Part shown: in pieces, positions 6,489-13,379 of the stretch
How the letters are laid out: each line of letters begins with the position of its first letter
Numbering within the stretch: position 1 is the stretch's first letter
NCBI GenBank assembly: GCA_014859615.1
Contig: JACUTX010000017.1
Span: 1 to 23,117 of the forward strand
DNA: 23,117 nt
Direction of reading: 5' to 3'
Source: Desulfuromonadales bacterium
GTDB taxonomy: Bacteria > Desulfobacterota > Desulfuromonadia > Desulfuromonadales > UBA2294
Translations under genes and position numbers: made by a program
The notes under the pieces: generated by a model
Seen by the model: only the letters and a program-made list of their open reading frames with translations
What the model was told of the DNA's origin: nothing
Databases searched by the model: none

Positions 6489-9400
6489 TTACATGTTGCG
6501 GCGGTATTGTCCACCGACTTCATAGAGAGCTGCGCTGATCTGTCCGAGTGAGGCGACCTTGACCACCTCCATCAGTTCGGCAAAGATGTTGCCGCCGCTC
6601 TCAGCGGCCTGTTGCATCCGTTTGAGCGCTTCGGGGGCTGCGGCCGCATGCTCTTTCTGAAAGGCGCGCAGGCCGTTGATCTGATGCTGTTTCTCCGCTT
6701 CGGTGGAACGCGCCAGTTCCCCGGGGATCGCATACCCTTCGGTGTTCGGATTCAGGTAGGTGTTGACGCCGATAATCGGCAGTTCGCCGGTATGTTTCTT
6801 ATGCTCGTAAAGCATCGATTCATCCTGAATTCGGGTCCGCTGGTAGAGGGTCTCCATTGCGCCGAGTACGCCGCCGCGCTGACTGATCTGCTCAAACTGC
6901 TCCAGCACCGCTTCTTCGACCAGGTCGGTCAGCTCATCGACAATAAAAGCCCCCTGGAGCGGATTTTCGTTCTTCGCCATTCCAAGCTCTTTATTGATAA
7001 TCATCTGGATCGCCATCGCCCTGCGCACCGACTCTTCGGTCGGGGTGGTGATCGCTTCGTCGTAGGCGTTGGTGTGCAGGGAGTTGCAGTTGTCGTAGAC
7101 CGCCATCAGCGCCTGCAGGGTGGTGCGGATATCGTTGAAATTCATCTCCTGAGCGTGCAGCGACCGCCCCGAAGTCTGGATGTGATACTTGAGCATCTGA
7201 CTTTTGGTGTTGGCGCCGTACCGCTCCCGCATCACGATCGACCAGATCCTGCGCGCCACCCGGCCGATAACCGTATATTCGGAGTCGAGACCGTTGGAAA
7301 AGAAGAAAGAGAGATTCCCGGCAAAGTCATCGATATGCATCCCGCGTGACAGATAGTATTCGACGAAGGTGAAGCCGTTGGAGAGCGTGAAGGCGAGCTG
7401 GCTGATCGGGTTGGCGCCCGCTTCGGCGATATGGTAGCCGCTGATCGATACCGAATAGTAGTTGCGCACCTTCTGATCGATAAAATACTGCTGTACATCT
7501 CCCATCATCCGCAGGGCAAATTCGGTGGTAAAGATGCAGGTGTTCTGCCCCTGATCTTCTTTGAGGATATCAGCCTGCACCGTTCCGCGCACGGTCTGTA
7601 AGGTGCAGCTCTGGATCTCTGCCAACTCTTCGCTCGATGGTTCACGACCGTTTACGCTGCAGAACTTTTCAACCTGCTGCCGGATAGCGGTGTTCATGAA
7701 CATCGCCAAAAGCATCGGCGCCGGACCGTTGATTGTTAATGAGACGCTGGTCATCGGGTCGCAGAGGTCGAAACCGGCGAACAGCTTGTCCATGTCGTTC
7801 TGGGTGCAGATCGAGACCCCGGACATGCCGACCTTGCCGTAGATATCGGGGCGTTCGTCCGGATCTTCACCGTAAAGAGTGACACTGTCAAAAGCGGTCG
7901 AAAGCCGTTTGGCATCGTCATCCTTGGTCAGAAAATGAAACCTGCGGTTGGTCCGCTCCGGGGTCCCTTCGCCGGCAAACTGCCGTTTGGGATCTTCGGC
8001 GGTCCGTTTGAACGGGAAGAGGCCGGCGGTGTAAGGGAAAAACCCGGGAGCATTCTCCTTCATGCACCAGCGAATAATCTCGCCGTAATCGGCAAAATCG
8101 GGGAGGCAGACTTTCGGAATACGGGTCCCTGAAAGAGTCGTGCTGCTCAGTTCAGTCCGGATCTCTTTATCACGCACACGGGTGATCATCACCTCTGCAG
8201 AATACGCTTTTTTCAACTCCGGCCATTTTTGCAGCAGCAGTCGGCTCTCTTCGCTCAAAGCGGCTTCGGTCTGCTCAATCAGGCTGTCGAGCTCTTTGCT
8301 CTGGCAGCCGCATTTTTCGTCTAACAACGAACGCGCCCCTGACAGCTGAAATAACTGCCGCCCGATTTTTGTCTGTTCTTGAACCTCTCGGCGATAATTC
8401 CTGGCGGTGCTGGCGATCTCGGCCAGATAGCTGACCCTTTGCGGCGGGATGATCTGCTGGGCAACGCTCTCCCCCTCGCCGACCACCAGATGTGATTTCC
8501 AGCCGAGGGAGCAACTGTCGTTCAATTTATCGATGAGCGCCCGGTAGAGGCGGTTGACGCCGATGTCGTTGAACTGGCTCGCAATGGTACCGTAGACCGG
8601 CAGGGTGTCATCGGCCGCGTCGAACAGCTGCCGGTTGCGCCGATACTGTTTGCGCACGTTGCGCAGGGCATCATCGGCACCGCGCTTCTCCATTTTATTC
8701 AGAGCGATCAGATCGGCAAAATCGAGCATGTCGATCTTCTCCAGTTGGGTTGGCGCACCAAACTCGCTGGTCATGACATAGAGCGAAAGATCGCAGACTT
8801 CGACGATCCCCGCGTTCCCCTGACCGATGCCGCTGGTTTCGACAATTATCAGATCGAAGCTGGCAGCCTTGAGGACATCGACCGCCTCGTGGATCGCGGC
8901 GGATAGTTCCGTTTGCGAGTCACGGGTCGCCAGTGAACGCATAAAAACGCGCGGCGTATCGATTGCGTTCATACGAATCCGGTCGCCCAGCAGTGCGCCA
9001 CCGGTCCGTTTCCGGGTCGGATCGACAGAGAGGATCGCCACCGTCTTGTCGTTAAAATCCCGCAGGAAACGACGCACCAGTTCATCGGTCAAGGAACTTT
9101 TCCCCGCGCCTCCGGTGCCGGTAATGCCGAGTACCGGCACCGGACTGGCGAGTTTGCGCACCTGTTGTTGTATCGCCTGCAACGCCTCGTCCGGCTGATC
9201 GATAAGCTGTTCGGCGGCGGTGATCAGTCTCGCCACTGCCTGCGGATCACGTTCTGGCAGCCGCTTCAGATCGTACGCCAACTGCCGCGGGGGGGCAAAA
9301 TCGCACTTCTCAAGTTTATAATTGATCATCCCCTGCAGACCCATGCGCCGGCCATCTTCGGGAGAAAAAATCTTGCAGATGCCGTACGCTTCAAGCTCCT

Positions 9401-9728
9401 TGATTTCATCCGGCAGTATAACCCCGCCGCCGCCGCCGAAAATGCGCACATGCCCGGCCCCTTTTTCTTGCAGCAGGTCGTGCATGAATTTGAAATATTC
9501 GAGATGTCCCCCCTGATAGGAGCTGACCGCGATCCCCTGGACATCTTCGTGAATGGCCGCATTAACGACTTCATGGACCGATCGATTGTGTCCCAGGTGC
9601 ACCACTTCGGCTCCGGAATCCTGAATGATCCGGCGCATGATGTTGATCGAAACGTCGTGTCCGTCGTAAAGACTTGTTGCGGTGACGAAACGAATCGGGT
9701 TCTTCGACTGGTAAACAGAGCTTTCCAT
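6489..9728 (-). CDS. icmF: Fused isobutyryl-CoA mutase (IcmF): B12 domain, G-protein chaperone and mutase
   Basis: This adenosylcobalamin enzyme interconverts isobutyryl-CoA and n-butyryl-CoA. The 1079 residues contain a B12-binding domain (about 10-145, cobalt-ligand region YDGHD with His24, and VHLGHNRS). A MeaB-like GTPase follows (about 195-400, Walker A GTGGAGKS at 204-211, SVDPTRKRTGG, ALNKME 342-347), then a linker and the catalytic mutase barrel (about 540-1079). The substrate-specificity residues read Phe584 (KRQFAG) and Gln728 (ten residues after VQ), the isobutyryl-type pair; methylmalonyl-CoA mutases have Tyr and Arg there. His766 in SGYHIAEAGA is the conserved active-site His. 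The GTPase base motif reads NKME rather than NKxD. GAGGAGG about seven bases before ATG 9728 supports the start. It is the first gene of a sigma-54 operon. Confidence 0.95.
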   Translation of the reverse strand: MESSVYQSKNPIRFVTATSLYDGHDVSINIMRRIIQDSGAEVVHLGHNRSVHEVVNAAIHEDVQGIAVSSYQGGHLEYFKFMHDLLQEKGAGHVRIFGGGGGVILPDEIKELEAYGICKIFSPEDGRRMGLQGMINYKLEKCDFAPPRQLAYDLKRLPERDPQAVARLITAAEQLIDQPDEALQAIQQQVRKLASPVPVLGITGTGGAGKSSLTDELVRRFLRDFNDKTVAILSVDPTRKRTGGALLGDRIRMNAIDTPRVFMRSLATRDSQTELSAAIHEAVDVLKAASFDLIIVETSGIGQGNAGIVEVCDLSLYVMTSEFGAPTQLEKIDMLDFADLIALNKMEKRGADDALRNVRKQYRRNRQLFDAADDTLPVYGTIASQFNDIGVNRLYRALIDKLNDSCSLGWKSHLVVGEGESVAQQIIPPQRVSYLAEIASTARNYRREVQEQTKIGRQLFQLSGARSLLDEKCGCQSKELDSLIEQTEAALSEESRLLLQKWPELKKAYSAEVMITRVRDKEIRTELSSTTLSGTRIPKVCLPDFADYGEIIRWCMKENAPGFFPYTAGLFPFKRTAEDPKRQFAGEGTPERTNRRFHFLTKDDDAKRLSTAFDSVTLYGEDPDERPDIYGKVGMSGVSICTQNDMDKLFAGFDLCDPMTSVSLTINGPAPMLLAMFMNTAIRQQVEKFCSVNGREPSSEELAEIQSCTLQTVRGTVQADILKEDQGQNTCIFTTEFALRMMGDVQQYFIDQKVRNYYSVSISGYHIAEAGANPISQLAFTLSNGFTFVEYYLSRGMHIDDFAGNLSFFFSNGLDSEYTVIGRVARRIWSIVMRERYGANTKSQMLKYHIQTSGRSLHAQEMNFNDIRTTLQALMAVYDNCNSLHTNAYDEAITTPTEESVRRAMAIQMIINKELGMAKNENPLQGAFIVDELTDLVEEAVLEQFEQISQRGGVLGAMETLYQRTRIQDESMLYEHKKHTGELPIIGVNTYLNPNTEGYAIPGELARSTEAEKQHQINGLRAFQKEHAAAAPEALKRMQQAAESGGNIFAELMEVVKVASLGQISAALYEVGGQYRRNM

Positions 9729-9850
9729 ATTCTGGCCTCCTCAAGGCGTTGCAATACTTTCAACGATCCCTTTTTGGGCATCAACACGATTTGGTCTGCA
9801 AGATGCAGAAGGAGAAGATTGCTGTGAACGTTGTTTTATTTATTCTCTAT

Positions 9851-9867
9851 TAGCAAGCGCCGTGCCA
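9851..9867 (-). promoter_or_regulatory. Sigma-54 promoter of the icmF operon
   Basis: On the minus strand the sequence reads TGGCAC-GGCGC-TTGCTA (9867 down to 9851), with GG and GC exactly ten bases apart. This is almost the full -24/-12 consensus. It lies about 120 bp upstream of the icmF start and next to a divergent sigma-54 activator gene. Confidence 0.87.
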
Positions 9868-9884
9868 TGCAGCCTCGTGCATGG
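9865..9884. promoter_or_regulatory. Inverted repeat overlapping the icmF -24 box
   Basis: CCATGCA (9865-9871) and TGCATGG (9878-9884) form perfect 7-bp arms around GCCTCG. The left arm shares three bases with the -24 element. It could be an operator or IHF-independent architecture; no known regulator site was recognised. Confidence 0.4.
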
Positions 9885-9950
9885 GAATGGGGCTGTATGA
9901 CAAAAGAGAGAGCTTTTCAGCGATTTGTTATCAAGTCGGTGTGCTCATGA

Positions 9951-9993
9951 TGGTGACGTTTTTCTCACCAGTGTGTTAACATCTGTTTACACT
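9951..9993. promoter_or_regulatory. Candidate upstream activator sites for the icmF promoter
   Basis: Two adjacent dyads are visible: TGGTGA-N8-TCACCA (9951-9970) and GTTAACA-TC-TGTTTAC (9975-9990, six of seven arm positions symmetric, inside AGTGT-N14-ACACT). They lie about 85-125 bp upstream of the -24 box, the usual range for enhancer-binding proteins. The core GTTAACATCTGT recurs before the liv promoter. Confidence 0.45.
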
Positions 9994-10276
9994 TAAATTG
10001 TCGATTTTTTATTTTTTGGTCCCATAATCGCCTTTGTTACGGCTCCATATTTATGTTTTGTTAAATGGTGATAACAAACGTCTGATTTTTGGATCTATCT
10101 GTTTGCGCTTTATATTATTGTCGCAGACTATGAATGATAAAGAATCTTTGTTTGTGAAAAATTGTAAAACGATGTTACAATTCGCTAAAATAGAGTTTGA
10201 GACGGTCAGTGCGTATCCGTCTAGGAGTTCAGCAGATTTATCGCGTTTACTTATCCGAAGGGAAGAGAACTGACAT
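9994..10276. other. Leader of the sigma-54 activator gene
   Basis: This AT-rich stretch holds a perfect 7-bp inverted repeat, TTTGTTA-N8-TAACAAA (10057-10063 and 10072-10078), whose GTTA-N8-TAAC core has the same spacing as the dyad at 9975-9990. It may be an autoregulatory site. A 79-codon ORF here was not accepted. No strong sigma-70 promoter was identified. Confidence 0.35.
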
Positions 10277-12043
10277 ATGAGACAGTCGTCACTACTGCGA
10301 ACCTTGGATTCAGTCGATCAATCGGGAAAAAAGAACGGCTCCCGGTCGGTTCTTGTCCTTGATCCGTATCAAAAGATTGTTGCGGTCAGTCAAAACACTC
10401 CGTTTGCCGGAGATGAGCCGTCTATTGTTGTCGGGAGAAGTCTCGAACAGGTTGCGGCTCTGCGCCATATTTATACTCTTTTGACCAAAGGGTTTTGTTT
10501 TCGCTCCTTGCCGATTCCGATCGGCGATCACTGGTATACGGCTGAATATCTGCCGGGGGGGGGCGATAGATCGCTGGCCGGGGGAGAACTCATCCTTTCG
10601 CTGCTTGAGCGCGGCAATGAAACCAGTATGATCCTGCATGATTTTATTCAGGCGATCGACCCTTTTTCCCTCGATTCAGGTGGCGGGGTGCTGCTGGTCG
10701 ACCGGGCCGGATTTATCCTGATGGTCAACCGGGAGTTTGCCGATATTCTCGGTCTGGAGGCGGCCGAAATGGTCGGGCGCCATGTCAATGAATCCTACCC
10801 GGATCTGACCCTGTCACGCCTCCCTAAGGTTATGGAGACAGGGAAGGCCGAAATCGGCGAATCCCATCAATTGAACGGTCTGGAAATTATTGCCAGTCGC
10901 TGGCCGTTGATAAAAAATGGCAAGACTTTCGGCGCCTACGGCAAGGTCCAGTTGCGCGAAGGGGTCGATACTTCCCGTTTTGCCAGCAAGTTTCCGTCGT
11001 CAGAGGGGAAGGCGGGCCGCCGTGCAATTGTCGGGCACCGGCCGACCGCCCTCTATAGCGTCGATCAGATCGTCTGTCAGGGACAGTCGATGCGCGATCT
11101 TAAAGAGCGCCTGATACGGATTGCCGAACGCACGTCGACCGTTCTTTTGACCGGTGAGAGCGGTACCGGCAAGGAGCTGTTCGCCCATGCAATACACTCC
11201 GCCAGTCGGCGCAGCGATGGCCCCTTCGTCAGGGTCAACTGTGCGGCGATCCCTGAGAATCTGTTGGAGGCGGAACTCTTCGGCTATGTCGAGGGGGCGT
11301 TTTCCGGCGCTAGACGCGGAGGACAGATCGGAAAATTCGAACAGGCTCATGGCGGCACGCTCTTTCTTGACGAGATCAGCGAGATGCCGCTCGCCATGCA
11401 GGCCAAGCTGCTGCGGGTTCTGCAGGAGCGGGAAGTCGCCCCTCTCGGTAGTCAGGATATCCGGTTTGTCGATGTTCGCTTTGTTGCGGCGACCAATTGT
11501 GATCCGCTCGCTCTGGTCGGCGACGGGAAACTCCGCTCGGATCTCTACTATCGTATCAATGTTGTGTCGCTGCCGATCCCGCCGCTGCGTGAGCGACCCG
11601 AAGATATTTTTCAGCTTGCCAGGCATTTTGTTGAGCAGTTCAACGTCGAGTTTGAATTGAATGTTCAGGGGATAAGTTCCCGAGCCTGGGCCGCTTTGAA
11701 AGGGTATCCTTTCCCGGGAAACGTCCGTGAATTGCGCAGTGCGATCGAAAGCGCCTTTAATCTGGTCAACGGCCCGTTTATTCGTCTCTATGATCTCCCC
11801 GCCCCGATTGCTGATCTTCACGGCTCCAATCTCCCAGCTGCAGCCGGAGAGGGTGTCACCGTTCAGGAAAACACCAGAGCCCTGGACGGGCGCCCCCTGC
11901 AGGAGGTGATGGAGGAGATCGAAAAGAATCTGATCATTACAGCCATGGAAAAGGTCGGGGGGAATAAACTGGTTGCCGCCAATCTCCTCGGAATCTCCCG
12001 CCCCGGGCTGTATAAAAAACTACAGAAATACAATCTGCATTAA
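10277..12043 (+). CDS. Sigma-54-dependent transcriptional activator with PAS, AAA+ and Fis-type HTH domains
   Basis: This is an enhancer-binding protein that would remodel RNA polymerase-sigma-54 at the two flanking promoters. Residues 1-130 are an unassigned sensory N-terminus, about 133-225 a PAS domain (VLLVDRAGFILMVNREFADILGL), and 265-500 the AAA+ domain. The C-terminal Fis-like helix-turn-helix is at 552-585 (NKLVAANLLGISRPGLYKKL). The AAA+ domain shows Walker A GESGTGKE (293-300), Walker B GGTLFLDE (359-366), arginines Arg420 and Arg426, and GNVREL (481-486). The sigma-54 contact loop reads GAFSGA (340-345) instead of GAFTGA. There is no response-regulator receiver domain, so the signal is probably a small ligand or acyl-CoA sensed by the N-terminal part. 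A 9-G run lies in frame at 10555-10563. It is divergent from icmF and upstream of liv. Confidence 0.92.
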   Translation: MRQSSLLRTLDSVDQSGKKNGSRSVLVLDPYQKIVAVSQNTPFAGDEPSIVVGRSLEQVAALRHIYTLLTKGFCFRSLPIPIGDHWYTAEYLPGGGDRSLAGGELILSLLERGNETSMILHDFIQAIDPFSLDSGGGVLLVDRAGFILMVNREFADILGLEAAEMVGRHVNESYPDLTLSRLPKVMETGKAEIGESHQLNGLEIIASRWPLIKNGKTFGAYGKVQLREGVDTSRFASKFPSSEGKAGRRAIVGHRPTALYSVDQIVCQGQSMRDLKERLIRIAERTSTVLLTGESGTGKELFAHAIHSASRRSDGPFVRVNCAAIPENLLEAELFGYVEGAFSGARRGGQIGKFEQAHGGTLFLDEISEMPLAMQAKLLRVLQEREVAPLGSQDIRFVDVRFVAATNCDPLALVGDGKLRSDLYYRINVVSLPIPPLRERPEDIFQLARHFVEQFNVEFELNVQGISSRAWAALKGYPFPGNVRELRSAIESAFNLVNGPFIRLYDLPAPIADLHGSNLPAAAGEGVTVQENTRALDGRPLQEVMEEIEKNLIITAMEKVGGNKLVAANLLGISRPGLYKKLQKYNLH

Positions 12044-12076
12044 GAGGAGTTCTAACAGTTAAAAAATCTATTTCGA

Positions 12077-12123
12077 TCGTCATCCACTCGCACCTGCACT
12101 CGATTAATTGAGTCGGGTGACGA
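12077..12123. repeat. Long imperfect hairpin after the activator gene
   Basis: TCGTCATCC (12077-12085) pairs with GGGTGACGA (12115-12123) with one G-U. ACTC-GAGT pairs extend it past one bulged base. No T-tract follows directly, so a terminator role is uncertain. The TCATCC ends recall the dispersed repeat family. Confidence 0.45.
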
Positions 12124-12153
12124 AGAATCGAGTCTTTTTCAGGATGTTAAAAA

Positions 12154-12186
12154 TGGATCCCCGATAAAAGCATTCGGGGATGACAA
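12154..12186. repeat. Dispersed intergenic repeat, copy C (inverted)
   Basis: Read on the minus strand this is cttgtcatccccgaatgc, a spacer, then cggggatcc. It closely matches module 1 of the copy at 1742-1772. The arms ATCCCCGA and TCGGGGAT-like bases fold back on each other. Confidence 0.6.
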
Positions 12187-12211
12187 GTTTTTTATCCGTC
12201 GGAGTCGTATC

Positions 12212-12288
12212 CCGATCCGGTCCCTTTTTTTGGCCGGGTTTTTTTTGCGCCCCGGCCTGCTCTGTTTTTTGTTAACGACCCGGATCGG
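12212..12288. terminator. Nested hairpin, probable terminator for the activator gene
   Basis: An outer perfect 9-bp pair, CCGATCCGG (12212-12220) with CCGGATCGG (12280-12288), encloses an inner pair, GGCCGGG (12232-12238) with CCCGGCC (12251-12257). A T6 run lies at 12265-12270, shortly after the inner stem. The inner hairpin could terminate transcription; the outer pairing is extra. Confidence 0.5.
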
Positions 12289-12322
12289 CGTTGTCGTGCG
12301 GCAGTCGACTCTGTCATCCCCT

Positions 12323-12354
12323 TTAACAGTCATTCACTCAAAGTTAACAACTGT
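12323..12354 (+). promoter_or_regulatory. Candidate upstream activator sites for the liv promoter
   Basis: TTAACA occurs at 12323-12328 and 12344-12349, exactly 21 bp (two helical turns) apart. The second lies in GTTAACAACTGT (12343-12354), which matches 11 of 12 bases of 9975-9986 before icmF. The distance to the -24 box is about 120 bp in both cases. Confidence 0.45.
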
Positions 12355-12460
12355 CGCTCTAGCGATCAGGTGCCTCTTTGTCTATGTATTTTTTAATTTA
12401 CTGTTATTGTTCAACAAAATCAGATCCTTATTAAATACTGCTATGCGATATATTTTTGTA

Positions 12461-12494
12461 AAACAATGTTTGGTATCCGTTTTGCACATTGTTT
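12461..12494. promoter_or_regulatory. Perfect inverted repeat bracketing the liv sigma-54 promoter
   Basis: AAACAATGT (12461-12469) and ACATTGTTT (12486-12494) are perfect 9-bp arms separated by 16 bp that contain almost the whole -24/-12 region. The geometry suggests a repressor or accessory regulator that would compete with polymerase. The regulator is unknown. Confidence 0.5.
12471..12487 (+). promoter_or_regulatory. Sigma-54 promoter of the liv-CoA enzyme operon
   Basis: TGGTAT-CCGTT-TTGCAC has GG (12472-12473) and GC (12484-12485) ten bases apart. The -12 part TTGCA is consensus; the -24 part departs from TGGCAC. It lies about 80 bp before livG and downstream of the sigma-54 activator gene. 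Confidence 0.7.
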
Positions 12495-12563
12495 GAGTCA
12501 GTGCCAGCGCCTATCGCATTCATCTGATTTACTGATCCTGGATCTTTTTAAAAGGAAGGTAAT

Positions 12564-13379
12564 ATGACTAAAAACCAGCCTCTACTGAAAGTCGATAACA
12601 TTTTTCTCTCGTTCGGCGGTGTCCATGCCTTGCGTGAAGTCTCCTTCGAAGTCTACCCCGGAGAAGTCTTCTCTATTATCGGGCCGAATGGCGCAGGGAA
12701 AACATCAATGCTCAACTGTGTTTCGGGACGCTATCAGCCGCAAAAAGGGGAGATAGCCTTCAAGGAAAAAAATATTATCGGGATGAAGCCGAATGATCGC
12801 TGCAAACTCGGTATCGGCCGCACCTTCCAGAATCTGGCGCTCTTTAATCACATGACCGTTCTCGACAACATCATGGTCGGCCGTCATCATCTGATGAAGA
12901 ACAATTTCATAACCGGACCGCTCTACTGGTTCTCCGGGGCACGAAAAGAGGAGTTGGCGCATCGTCGCGAGGTTGAGGATATTATCGATTTTCTGGAGAT
13001 TGCCCATATCCGAAAATCGATCGCCGGAACCCTCTCCTACGGTCTGCGCAAGCGGGTCGAACTCGCCCGTGCCGTCGCTCTGCGCCCTGACCTGATTCTG
13101 CTTGATGAACCGATGGCGGGGATGAACCTCGAAGAGAAAGAGGATATGGCGCGCTACATCATCGATCTCAATGAAGAGTGGGGGATGACGGTGATTATGA
13201 TCGAGCACGATATGGGGGTGGTTATGGATATCTCACATCGGGTTATGGTTCTCGATTTTGGTCGGGAAATCTGCACCGGGCTGCCGGAAGAGGTAATGGA
13301 GAATGAACAGGTGAAGACCGCCTATCTCGGCGTCGGTTTCGATGATGACATTCAGGAAAAATCCGGAGAGGTGGCGTGA
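12564..13379 (+). CDS. livG: Branched-chain amino acid-type ABC transporter ATP-binding protein LivG
   Basis: This is one of the two cytoplasmic ATPases that power the LivHM permease. The 271 residues carry Walker A GPNGAGKT (40-47), Q-loop Gln89 (GRTFQN), signature LSYGLRKRVELARA (157-170), Walker B LILLDEP (177-183) and the H-loop His215 (IEHDMGVV). The signature helix has LRKR where most LivG proteins have QQRR. AAGGAAGG six bases ahead supports ATG 12564. It is the first gene of the sigma-54 operon, and its stop overlaps the start of the acyl-CoA synthetase gene (TGATG). The substrate cannot be read from an ATPase; an organic acid instead of an amino acid is possible. Confidence 0.92.
   Translation: MTKNQPLLKVDNIFLSFGGVHALREVSFEVYPGEVFSIIGPNGAGKTSMLNCVSGRYQPQKGEIAFKEKNIIGMKPNDRCKLGIGRTFQNLALFNHMTVLDNIMVGRHHLMKNNFITGPLYWFSGARKEELAHRREVEDIIDFLEIAHIRKSIAGTLSYGLRKRVELARAVALRPDLILLDEPMAGMNLEEKEDMARYIIDLNEEWGMTVIMIEHDMGVVMDISHRVMVLDFGREICTGLPEEVMENEQVKTAYLGVGFDDDIQEKSGEVA

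Larger units (their letters stand above)
12044..12563. other. 520-bp regulatory and repeat-rich spacer upstream of liv
   Basis: I accept no gene here. In order it holds a long hairpin (12077-12123), the inverted copy of the dispersed repeat (12154-12186), a nested GC hairpin with T-tracts (12212-12288) and paired TTAACA sites (12323-12354). It ends with the sigma-54 promoter and its flanking inverted repeat (12461-12494) and the livG leader. Confidence 0.6.

Noticed and set aside
10034..10273. 79-codon ORF just before the sigma-54 activator gene
   Set aside because: AT-rich, no family resemblance, no ribosome site, and it overlaps a perfect inverted repeat; more likely the leader of the activator gene.
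12230..12496. 88-codon ORF upstream of livG
   Set aside because: It runs through a terminator-like hairpin, candidate activator sites and the sigma-54 promoter, and has low-complexity hydrophobic content.
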